Source: Fragilaria crotonensis (taxonomy: Eukaryota; Bacillariophyta; Fragilariophyceae; Fragilariales; Fragilariaceae). From it: a stretch of 64,000 nt of DNA. The notes under the pieces are model-generated. The model saw only the letters and a program-made list of their open reading frames with translations, had not been told where the DNA came from and made no database searches. The stretch is taken from the NCBI GenBank assembly GCA_022925895.1, contig JAKSYS010000183.1, forward strand, positions 30,056 to 94,055. The letters run 5' to 3'. Positions 55,082-64,000 of this stretch are shown here, one piece after another (within the stretch, counting starts at the first letter, position 1; each line of letters begins with the position of its first letter). The position numbers and the translations under genes are program-made.

Positions 55082-55973
55082 ATGTTGCCTTTTCGCACGA
55101 CTCCCAAGAAGTCAGTATGTTCTCTACTGTCACCGGCACGGTCTTTAGCACTGTTACTGTTGCTGATACTCGGACTTCTTGTTTCAGTCACCTGGGTAAG
55201 CTCCGGTTCGGGCCATGTTAGGCACTTGTACCAGTCCTACCTTACGCATGCCAAAGAGCTTATGGATTGGTCTGAATCACTGCCCTATACACTAGGAAGA
55301 AGACTTCAACATGATTCTGGAAAGGGTGATGATGGCATGTATTTCTGCATCGGTAAGGATGGCAACCCCGTCACCATGGGACAGAATGGCGGAGGAAGGC
55401 GAACATTACAACGACTGCGCGACGCATATCCGCCATATTGCAATGATTCGGTAGGTGGCGGATATCCTGGGGATGTTGGCAATTCGCAATATCCGATTCC
55501 TCCACCAAATTATCCTGTTGCTAGTCCGGCCACCATTGAAGTCGATCCTCCTACTTTGCAGTCGAGCGATGCCCCATTTGCACCAGATCGGTCGCCTTTA
55601 GCGTCACCCACTTTTGTCAGTGCAACACTTACCCCGCATCCAACGTTTCCCGATATATTCCTCAATACTACCAGGCGGCATCTCATTACGAGTCAAGTAA
55701 GCTGTGCGCTCCCACCATTTCCGGAACGAGTCACTAGTTCTGGACTACGAAAACGAATTGTTTGGAGTCGCCGAATGGCCGAGAGGCTTGGAACATGGTT
55801 GCGTCTTCTTCAAAGACAGGGAAGACGTGTTGATTCACAGCGTGACGAAGGCGTCCCCTTTGATCATCCACACTCCTGGAAAGTTCTATGGTTGTCTCGA
55901 CCTTTTGATCGAAAAGGTGGGTGGCCTTAGTCAAAGAAGATACCTCAAGGCCAATGAGGTCAAGAAACACTAG
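55082..55973 (+). CDS. F4: copy of F1
   Basis: Encodes the same protein as F1 (basic start, hydrophobic stretch, Cys/Gly segment, Pro/Ser spacer) and has the same switch to the second frame ending at 55973. The GTAAGC...AG candidate intron is at 55697-55730. The leader differs by small deletions near 54930-54965. Confidence 0.6.
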
Positions 55974-56443
55974 AGTTGCGATGGCGCGCCTGTCGCATAT
56001 GATTCTTTGGAAAATAAACATTCGGGATTTTGTGGGCATAGAAATTAGGATTAAAATGTAGTATTCTATCATACAGTATACGTAGAAATACCGGTTATAG
56101 TCCTTCGAGTCCGCAGTAGGCAAGAAAGGTCTCAATGATGGCATCTTCGTTTCAATCGTCGGCGATTCGGTTCCTTTTGTTTGAGGGTTACGGAAGTTTA
56201 GGAGTGTTGTTCATGCGATGCAAAATCGAAAACGAGGAGCTGTATCAACCAAAGATCCTGCATTTGATACGGCCACTACAAGAAAGGATGATCTTACACA
56301 ATTTTCAACAGTTGAAGGTTGGGATTGGTGGTCATGGTCGATGGTGGCGTTACAACTCGTGCGGAACACTCGCACTCTGAATCCCGATTCCGACTTGGAG
56401 GTATGCGAAGCACTAAACCTCAACGTCAGACTATTGGCCACGT
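55974..56443. other. F4 downstream cassette
   Basis: Copy of 3821-4290; no gene. Confidence 0.45.
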
Positions 56444-56814
56444 TGTTGGAAGATCTAACTTTACAGCTAGATCGAAACAGTCTGATTCCAGTGACCGCGT
56501 CTCGGACAACAGTATCGGTACCGGTAACAGTACCACACTAGGACTTGACGCCAACGAGAATCCTCACCCGACGAGCGTATCTTGGGCTGACGTGGTAAAA
56601 GGAAGACGTGGCACCAAGATACTTGGAAACCTACCTTATAGTGTAAAAGAGAAAGGATTGCAGGAGATCATTCTCTCGAAGTAATCCAGTTGATTAACGA
56701 TTTGATTTGATTGATCTCGTCGTCTAGTCTTCAGTAATCTAGACTAACCCGATACCCCTCGATACGCACTGGGTTCAGGGCCCATAGTGCTTCGGGAGCA
56801 TCTACTTTATAACA
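56444..56814 (+). mobile_element. Solo LTR, second copy (371 bp)
   Basis: Flanked by CACGT at 56439-56443 and 56815-56819. Here the LTR reading frame is continuous from Val-Gly-Arg-Ser at its start to the stop at 56684, and contains SWADVVKGRRGTK. Confidence 0.85.
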
Positions 56815-56819
56815 CACGT

Positions 56820-57417
56820 ATGTATGCCCCGCCTACACGGCTAGACGTGGTCCCGGGGGGCTTTTCAATAGCATCGGGGTAAACATTGTGAGTTTACAGT
56901 TTGTCTTCGGAAGTTGGGAGTTGAATCTCCACGATGTTCTGTGCTGTCACATCAGCGAAACTTCGAACGAGTTATCATACCGACTTGGTACCTGGTATCG
57001 CGTTCGTTCCTTGTTGGTTGGCATCCATCAAATGCAACGAATGTGAAGCGTCAATTTTCAATTCAAGCTCGTTCTTCGGGTTTGACGACGCGACCCTGTT
57101 GCTCGAAACACCCATGCACTCTCTGATTCACAACGCCAAATGTTGTCCCAACAAACAAAAGAGAACGTACAGTACTGGAGTACAATGGCTCCCAATGCAT
57201 ACCGGCCTGGCGTAAAATGCTTGACATGGTCAAAGGGGCTTGTCAAAAATATGATATTGATGGATGATCCGAAGCAGCATCCCTTGCCCGCATTGCTGTC
57301 GTCCGAGGTGTCATAATGATCCTCCGCTCACTAAACCACGGTTGAGATGCCGCTGTTTCGAAACAATATACAGTACGGTGGAGAACCAAATATAGATGGG
57401 TGTTAATTATCCTGTTA
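56820..57417. repeat. Repeated intergenic cassette, copy of 4672-5269
   Basis: Same sequence and inverted repeat as the first copy; no gene. Confidence 0.5.
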
Positions 57418-58917
57418 TTAGAAGGAGGGGGGAGGGGAGGGGGACGAAGTCCCAGATTTGCACCATGGAAGCCAAATCAAAGCCAACACAATGAGGACTG
57501 GCAGAATGTTGTTTAACATGTTGTACAACACATCGTACAACCTGTACAACACTTTGCCCACTTTGCCCACTATGCCCACTATGCCCACGTTGTCCGCGTC
57601 GTCCACGTTGTCCGCTGAGTATGCTCGTGGCGTGGCGTCCCTGGTGAGATGGAATGTCTTATCGTACACTGCGATAATCGAGTCGTGGAACCTGGCATGC
57701 GTAGAAAGCGAGTACTCCTCCTCCACAACAATAGAAACATACTTCTTCTTCACACCGTCGTCAAGCTGTAGAATGAATTCAAATGCCAACGCATTCAGCA
57801 CCATGTTGAGGGGATCTGGTGTCACGAAAACAATGAAGAGATTGATGCCGTACATGAAAAGTTCATACGGTGTATTCATAACGCCGTCCAGGAATAGGGC
57901 CACACGGAGCCAGCGGAAGGTTTGAGTTGAACCATATCGTTCGCGTTTCTTGCTTTTCAACGAAAACGTTATTCTGACGAGGTAAATGCATCCGATGGCA
58001 ATTGCAACGAGCAGTTGTATAACGTCGGCGCTCATCGGGCACCCATTCGGTAGTTTGTAAGTGTCTTTAGCGTACAGAAGTAGAACAATCGGAAGCATCA
58101 CCTGTGCGATAAGGACCAGGAGGAGAAGGATTCGCACCCAAACTGTCTTCAACCAATTCTTCTTGTTGTGCATGAAGAAGATAGTCAACATTCCGATGTC
58201 CGACTGATTCTTCATGAATTTCTGCCACTTCTTTGATCGGACGGCATCCTCAGCGGTAAGTGATGCAAGCCAAGCCAACTTAGCATCGGTGACTCCTGTG
58301 TCGGCTGCTTCATCGACCGCGTTGGCAGCGACATTGACCGGTACTTCATTGACCGCTGATGCAAAGGCCGTTCCTGCATCGGCTAGGGTACCGGGATGAG
58401 TACCTGATGCAGCGACAGCTGTAGTCTCATATGCGTCAGCGGAAGGATGAGCCAATTGTGCTGCAAATTCATCTGCTTCAGCAGCAGCTTTAGCCGCTCG
58501 TGCTGCAGCCTTATCGCATTCGTCAGCTTCGTTCGATGCGGCATCGAAAGCGTCTTTGGCGGCGGCAAGTAATGCCTTGGAACTGTCATCGGGCGCATTG
58601 CCATGGATAGCAGTGACATTGGCTTCGGCTGCCGCTAGCACTGCCTTTGCGTGAACGACGCGTTCATAGGCAGCAGAGGCTTTGTTGGTAGCGGCAGTGG
58701 CATCTTCATGGGCTTTAATGGCAGCGTTCAATGCAGCAATGAAATCATCATCCTGACCATCAACTTGTAGATCATCGTTTTCGAAACCAGGAGCTTGGGA
58801 ATCAGCATCTGCGCCATCGCGAGCTTCGGGATCAGCGCCTACGCGACCAGCGGCTTCGAGATCAAGGGCCTCGTCATCTTCAGCATCAATTTGGATTGGA
58901 GGGTTGACACCGCCCAT
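57418..58917 (-). CDS. B2: polytopic membrane protein (499 aa)
   Basis: Copy of B1 with the same start, three decapeptide repeats, alanine-rich region, four hydrophobic segments and core motif. Two protein differences are visible: His to Arg at residue 33 and the loss of one Ile-Val-Gly unit. Divergent from G3, but the space between now holds a MITE. Confidence 0.8.
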   Translation of the reverse strand: MGGVNPPIQIDAEDDEALDLEAAGRVGADPEARDGADADSQAPGFENDDLQVDGQDDDFIAALNAAIKAHEDATAATNKASAAYERVVHAKAVLAAAEANVTAIHGNAPDDSSKALLAAAKDAFDAASNEADECDKAAARAAKAAAEADEFAAQLAHPSADAYETTAVAASGTHPGTLADAGTAFASAVNEVPVNVAANAVDEAADTGVTDAKLAWLASLTAEDAVRSKKWQKFMKNQSDIGMLTIFFMHNKKNWLKTVWVRILLLLVLIAQVMLPIVLLLYAKDTYKLPNGCPMSADVIQLLVAIAIGCIYLVRITFSLKSKKRERYGSTQTFRWLRVALFLDGVMNTPYELFMYGINLFIVFVTPDPLNMVLNALAFEFILQLDDGVKKKYVSIVVEEEYSLSTHARFHDSIIAVYDKTFHLTRDATPRAYSADNVDDADNVGIVGIVGKVGKVLYRLYDVLYNMLNNILPVLIVLALIWLPWCKSGTSSPSPPPSF

Positions 58918-59832
58918 GTTCTTATAGCTTCCGATTCAATTCCACGGTACTTTTTGATGTTTATGTCGCTGAAATATGTCCTCGGCATTTCGCGTTTGAA
59001 AGACCACTTACAAAGTGCTTTCAACCGATGATTGATAGTATGATGTAAAGAGTGTATTTTTGCATCGTCAGATTTAAGCCTGCTGCGATAAGAGTGTTTG
59101 GCTTCCGATTTCAAAACCGTTCCGTCAAGTCTGGAGTCTGGAGTAGTTGTCTTCTCCATCCTGCATACCCTTCGTGCATGTGATACTGGCACTACAAGAA
59201 AAGGAGATCTTTGAGACCTTGTTACGTAATCGTCAACAAGTGAAGGTTCGGATTGGAGGTCAAGGACGATGTTCACGTTTAACATTGTTGGTCGTGTGGA
59301 ACACTAGCGCTCTGAATCCCGATTCCGAATGGAAGGCACGCGAAGCACTAAAAACCGCAATGTCAGACTATCGGCCACGTATGCCCTGCCTGAATGGCTT
59401 GGCGTGGTCTCAAGGGCATTTCCAATTGCATCGGGGTAAACAATGTGAGTTTACAGTTCGGCTTCTGAAGTTGGGAGTTGCATCACCGCAATATGTTCTG
59501 GGCTCACATCAGCCAAACTTCGCACGATTTATCATACCGACTTTTGGTATGCATACTTGGTATGACTTTCGTTTCTTGTTGGTGGGCATCCTTCAAGTGT
59601 AACGAATGCGAAGCTTCGCATTTCAGTTCGGACTTCGGACCAAGCTTGAAGACATGGTCGAAGGGGGTTATCAAAAATATGCATTTTAGAATATTTAGAT
59701 ATGACGTACAGTACTACAATTATGTTCTGTATAGTGTGTACCAGGTACTGTATGATCCAAAACGGCATCCAGAACAATGCATGCCGTTTTGCTGTCCACT
59801 GTGGTGTTTGTCTAGTGCACACCTATTCATAG
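58918..59832. promoter_or_regulatory. B2 side of the B2-G3 intergenic region
   Basis: Copy of 6779-7692, including the cassette and its inverted repeat; no gene. Confidence 0.45.
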
Positions 59833-59834
59833 TA

Positions 59835-60574
59835 CCAGTTAAAAACCGCTTTGAACCAATAATTCGCTTTGAACCAATGAAGTGGTAATTTTTTTGGTTC
59901 CTACGCAAACATTTGGTAAAAAGTCATATTCGAGCATTTTTTGTATGGAGAACTTGTTCATTTTCTCATGATGATGAATTACTCTACTTGTTTAAAAGCA
60001 AGCTTGAGTGATCTGTCTTACAGTGCATTGCACTGAGTTTTTGATTGGGAGAATTGTTTGGAGTTTGAGTTTTTCCCACGTTGAGCCGGGCCTCACTTTA
60101 TATGCTACCTCACGGCGCTTTATATTTGTCAATGCTTGCGACATTTTTAGCTGCGCCTGAACTCATACCGCGCCATGAAATCTACGTGATTAGTTTGGTA
60201 ATCCATGAAATCTGGTGCTGTCACAATCACAATATGAACATACACGTTGCCAAGTGCGTAGCAGTAGAAATTTGTTTGGCGAGAATACATGTAAACGTGT
60301 GAAAAAAACTACGCGCCCACCTATTGATTTTACTTAATGTACGTTTATTTTTTAATGTTCCGCATTGAACCAAAAAGTCCCGAAGCGAGGCCTTCAGAAT
60401 GTTTGATAACTCAATGAATACTTAGTCCAGTACAAGAATGATTCATTTTCAGCATAAACGAGAACATTGAAAAGAATTCTTAACCCAACGGAAATGAAGC
60501 TGGAGGCCGCGTGAAACAGACATCCTTAGTCGGATCGTGCGGTAAATTATTGGTTCAAAGCGGTTTTTAACTGG
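59835..60574. mobile_element. TA-type MITE (740 bp), Tc1/mariner-like, present in one copy only
   Basis: Perfect 30-bp inverted termini starting CCAGTTAAAAACCGCTTTGA, with TA at 59833-59834 and 60575-60576. The other block has the empty TA at 7693-7694. It has no transposase. A 73-codon open frame inside is not convincing. Confidence 0.9.
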
Positions 60575-60576
60575 TA

Positions 60577-61173
60577 GCTGCATCCAACGGTGCGAGTTTT
60601 ACAGTTCGCAGCCACCTTGCTCAGGCTCCTGTTCTTCAAACAACAATGGTTGAACGATGGGAAACGTTGAACCACGACTGCAGCTGCATTCGTTTCAAAT
60701 GACTCCACAATTTCGTCTGACAACTTTGTCATACACAAAGCAATGCTTAATGTATCATGGCTTCCTCCCTGGGTCAACGGTGTTCCTCGCATTCCCCTCG
60801 CATTCCTTCAGTACACCGTCAATTGTTCCAAAACAGATTTGCAATATACTACCAGTAGGAGTACATACAAGCGGGTGCTTATGTTGAACTGTTGAACCTT
60901 GGAACCACTTCTGCAATCGCACCTTGACCTCCTCTATTCCGAACCAGCAAGATGTAATCAACATGCCTGGCCGCCTTTTAAAAGTCACTTTGTATTTCTT
61001 TCCTCGGCGGTGGACTTCAAGTGTAACATAGACACGAGTCCACTAATCTGGTACTCGGAGTACTTGAGTCGCTTCACCTCAACTAGTGTTGAAGTTGTAA
61101 AGTGTGCAGTACCATCACAATCAAAATCATCATCGCCTGCATACTTCTTCGCACTTCAAGAACACCAACCAAG
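60577..61173. promoter_or_regulatory. G3 side of the B2-G3 intergenic region
   Basis: Copy of 7695-8291, including the G-proximal block; no gene. Confidence 0.45.
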
Positions 61174-61581
61174 ATGAGGATGAGGTTGATTCTACTAGCC
61201 ATTCTTCTCGCAAACGCTGACGGCCAAAGCAATAATGTATGCTTCGTATGTGGCGAGGGTAAAGTCGTCACGATCCCAAACGCCGTCGTTGAGATTCCGG
61301 GCCAACCCAGTGTTCCGTGTCAAGTCCTGTCGATCGCTGGTCTTAACGGATCGTTTCCGCCCGACCAGTGTGCTCTTCTTCCAGGGATGGTGGGAAATCT
61401 TTTTGGTTGCGCACCAGTGTCCGCATCACCAACCACAAGGGCACCGTACCATGCTGGAAAAGGGAAAGGAAAAGGCAATTCGTCACCAGCTGAAAAGGTA
61501 CCCAGCACCACGACACCAACTACTACAGTTACGAAGACGCCTACCACCGCACAATACAACGGAAAAGGAAAAGGGAAATGA
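61174..61581 (+). CDS. G3: small secreted Cys-motif protein (135 aa)
   Basis: Same protein as G1: signal peptide, CFVCGEG start, IPG and AGLNGSF motifs, GKGKGKG and Thr-rich tail. The ATG at 61174 places the signal peptide at the N-terminus. Confidence 0.8.
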   Translation: MRMRLILLAILLANADGQSNNVCFVCGEGKVVTIPNAVVEIPGQPSVPCQVLSIAGLNGSFPPDQCALLPGMVGNLFGCAPVSASPTTRAPYHAGKGKGKGNSSPAEKVPSTTTPTTTVTKTPTTAQYNGKGKGK

Positions 61582-61961
61582 GCATGCTGTATTCGTGCTG
61601 ACTTGGAGATTTGCCGTTTCATGAGAGCGAGGGATTCCTGTGGTCAAGGGAAATCCAGGAAGGAGATCACATTGTGCTACGTTGAACCTAAATACATACT
61701 TATAGGTTGGCTTATCAAAACGGAACCTGATGGATGATCCGAAACGGCTTCCCGTGCCCGCCTTGCTTGTGTCCTCCGAGTGTCATCCCGTATCCCCGCC
61801 CGCACCAAAGCCATGTTGAGAAGCTGCTGTTACACATACTTTTATGCTATAGTAACCCACTCTGCTTGGAAAGCTGTTGCGCGTTGATTCGCAACAAATG
61901 ATCCTGCTATTAGGGGAGGAAGTTACACAAATGGGCGCACATTTAGAGTTCTCAAATTTCT
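61582..61961. other. Convergent region G3-C2
   Basis: Copy of 8700-9083. Small deletions relative to that copy begin near 61780. Confidence 0.4.
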
Positions 61962-63084
61962 TCATGATTTTGATAGGTTCCCAGGTTTGCACCATGGAAG
62001 GTAAATCACGACATAGAGTTGCGTGGTAAGCCTTACAATATAGCCAAAAGCGAGGCTCAACACGCTGCCCGTTAAAATTCTGGCCTCCTGGCTTCGCTGG
62101 TTAGCTCAAATGTCGCATCGTACACTTGGATAATCGTGTCGTGGTACTTGGCATGAATAGAAATGTACTTTTCTTTCACAACGTCGTCTAACTGTAGGAT
62201 GAACTCAAATGCCAAAGCATTCAACACCATGCCAAGGGATCCGCCGTGAAGAAAACAATCAAAAGATTAGTGATGTAAACGAACCCTTCGTAGTACGTGT
62301 TCATGCCTTTGTCAGGAAAAGTGCCAGATCGCGCCACACAGAATCACGAGCGATCCTTTTCATTTCGACTGAGGTTCGCAGCTCTTGCTAAAATAACTAA
62401 AAACAATTCGGGTCTGGTAGATGCATCCGATGGCAAATGCGACAACCCTTGGTAGTGCGTCGGCGCTATTCGGGCAGGAACTCGTCCCGTCGAAAAGGTA
62501 TGGAGTATTCACAAGTAAAGAATTGGAAACATCACCTGTGCGAGAAGGAGGAAGAAGACTAATCATCCAGTAGCTGAGTAGATCCCGCGGATACGCCTCA
62601 TTGTGCATGAACATGATAGTGAACATCCCGATGTCGGACCGAGACTTCATGAATTGCTGCCATTCCTCTGATTGGCTGTTACTGGTGCAACCCTAGCATC
62701 ATAATCAGAATAAGGGCTGCGGCGGCGGCATCTGCTGCAACGACTGCTACAGCATAAGCGTCCGCTGCTAGGGCAGCGGTAGTGCAATCTGTTGCAGCGG
62801 TCGCGCGTGGTCAGCAACGTCGGACCAAGTTTTGAAAACAGATGCACAGACAAAAGCCTTGGCCAAGGCATCGGCCTTGTCATCGGCGTTGGCGTTGGCC
62901 TTAATTGACAACGGCTTCCGCTTCGTCTAGCACTGCTTGTGCACGGACGGCGTGCACTGGGCAGCAGGGCTCGGTCAGCAGCAGCCGCGGATGCGATATG
63001 GGCATCAAGGCAATGTTAAAGGCAGCAATGCAAGGGTCCCTAAGCATCAGCATCAAATTCGATTGGAGAGTCTACACCGGCCAT
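61962..63084 (-). pseudogene. C2: copy of C1 with the same early stop and many small deletions
   Basis: ATG at 63084, with the TAG seen in C1 a few codons downstream. Unlike C1, the rest is broken by many one- to three-base losses, and only fragments stay open (for example 62650-62360, with SDIGMFTIMFMHN). The losses continue outside the gene, so poor local sequence accuracy is a real alternative to decay. Confidence 0.65.
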
Positions 63085-63988
63085 GTTAGATTGCGCCTGA
63101 CTTGATTCCACGCTACTTTTCCACAGTGTCCTCTCACAACTCTCCGTATGTAACACCACTTTAGAAGTGCTTTGAACCGATAATCGTATCTTGTACTACT
63201 TGTACTCGGAATGCTCCCAGTATCAGATGCTCGACACGAAATTGCTGCGTTAAGAAGCCTCCAGTTTCACAACCGTGTCTTGAATATGTTTTTATGTGAA
63301 GGCGAACGAGAAGTTGCATCAACAAAGATCCTGCATACTCTTCGTGCACTTGTACAGTCACTTCAAAGAAGGAGAATCTTACAGATCTTGTTGCATAATC
63401 TCCAACGAGTGAAGGTTCGGATTTGAGGTCAAGGTCGATGTTCGCTCTGACGTTGTTGGTCGTTTGGAACACACTCGCACTGAATCTCCACTCCGAACTG
63501 AAAAGGGCACGCGACACGGCATTATCTCGGGGGCTTTTCACTTACATCGTAGTGAACAATGTGAGTTTACTGTTCGGCTTCTGGTTGGGAGTTGAATCAC
63601 CGTAATGTTCTGGCCTCACATCACCAAACGTCGCACGATTTATCATACCAGGTACCGATTTGGTCCTGTATGCCTGGTACAATCGTATCGCGTTCGTTCC
63701 TTGTTATTATTTGGCATCCACCATCAGCTGCAACGAATGCGAATGCGAATGCGAATGCGAATGCGAAGCTTCGCATTTCAGTTCACGCATGGCTCTTCGG
63801 GTTCAAGAGCTGGTCATCATGGCCCGGCGACGGAACACGTGGTCAAAGGGGCTTATCAAAATGCACTGATTGTTGTCCTCCGAGGTGTGTCATACCGACC
63901 CCCCCCGCCCACCAACTATGTATGATATGCATACATGTGTATGATACAGGATGAGAAAAGCCACTCTTTCGCGACAACATACAGCACT
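63085..63988. other. Upstream region of C2
   Basis: Copy of 10230-11156, with the cassette and the GAATGC array (about 63736-63767) and scattered small deletions; no gene. Confidence 0.45.
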
Positions 63989-63991
63989 TTA

Positions 63992-64000
63992 GGCCGGTGC
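63992..64000. mobile_element. Left end of MITE alpha, second copy, cut by window end
   Basis: GGCCGGTGC follows TTA at 63989-63991, exactly as at 11157-11168. The rest lies beyond the window. Confidence 0.7.

Larger units (their letters stand above)
52148..64000 (+). repeat. Second copy of the block at 1-11168
   Basis: Base 1 aligns to 52148 and base 11168 to 64000 in the same orientation. Shared are A, the TTA MITE, F, the solo LTR, B, G, C and the start of MITE alpha. Differences are the 740-bp MITE at 59835-60574, a 9-bp repeat loss in B2, about 5 bp in the solo LTR, and many small deletions after about 61780. Confidence 0.95.

Noticed and set aside
60081-60302. 73-codon open frame in the TA-type MITE
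   Set aside because: Too short for a transposase, no motif, likely chance.

Overview
The window looks like nuclear DNA of a diatom, most likely a pennate species. The evidence is CoDi-like Ty1/copia retrotransposons, PIF/Harbinger elements with TTA target duplications, a stramenopile-style RNase H LINE fragment, and three families of repeated genes with diatom-type sequences. I cannot name the species from sequence alone. I found no rRNA, tRNA, CRISPR or prokaryotic operon signal.

Host genes form a tandem array of divergent pairs. One family, all on the minus strand (A, B, C, D, E here), encodes polytopic membrane proteins with an acidic, alanine-rich N-terminal half and a conserved core (LAFEFILQLDD). 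Facing most of them, on the plus strand, is a single-pass membrane or secreted protein (family F) or a small secreted protein with a Cys-x2-Cys-Gly-Glu-Gly motif (family G). The order is A1<, F1>, B1<, G1>, C1<, transposon cluster, D<, F2>, G2>, E<, large retrotransposon, F3>, A2<, F4>, B2<, G3>, C2<. Bases 1-11168 recur at 52148-64000, nearly identical, so A1-C1 and A2-C2 are two copies of one block about 52 kb apart (true duplication or tandemly assembled haplotypes).

Transposons fill the rest. At 11160-16761 three TTA-type elements lie end to end with only a single TTA between neighbours. The middle one is a broken Harbinger element that itself carries a 360-bp hAT-like MITE and a 5'-truncated LINE. 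At 17322-22182 an internally deleted copia element sits in the last codons of gene D. At 30380-50342 a second copia element with apparently identical LTRs lies in the promoter between E and F3. Its pol gene is split by an 11.9-kb DNA transposon (33748-45610) that carries a transposase-like gene, a reverse-strand gene with acetyltransferase-like, Ulp1/C48-like and papain-like segments, a further reverse-strand gene, subterminal repeats and a minisatellite. This large element is the best candidate for something undescribed. The other candidate is the array of paired membrane/secreted genes.

Many coding regions carry single-base frameshifts, often in base runs. Some are real decay, but uneven local sequence quality is likely, especially at 1-1200 and 61780-64000, so pseudogene calls there are provisional.
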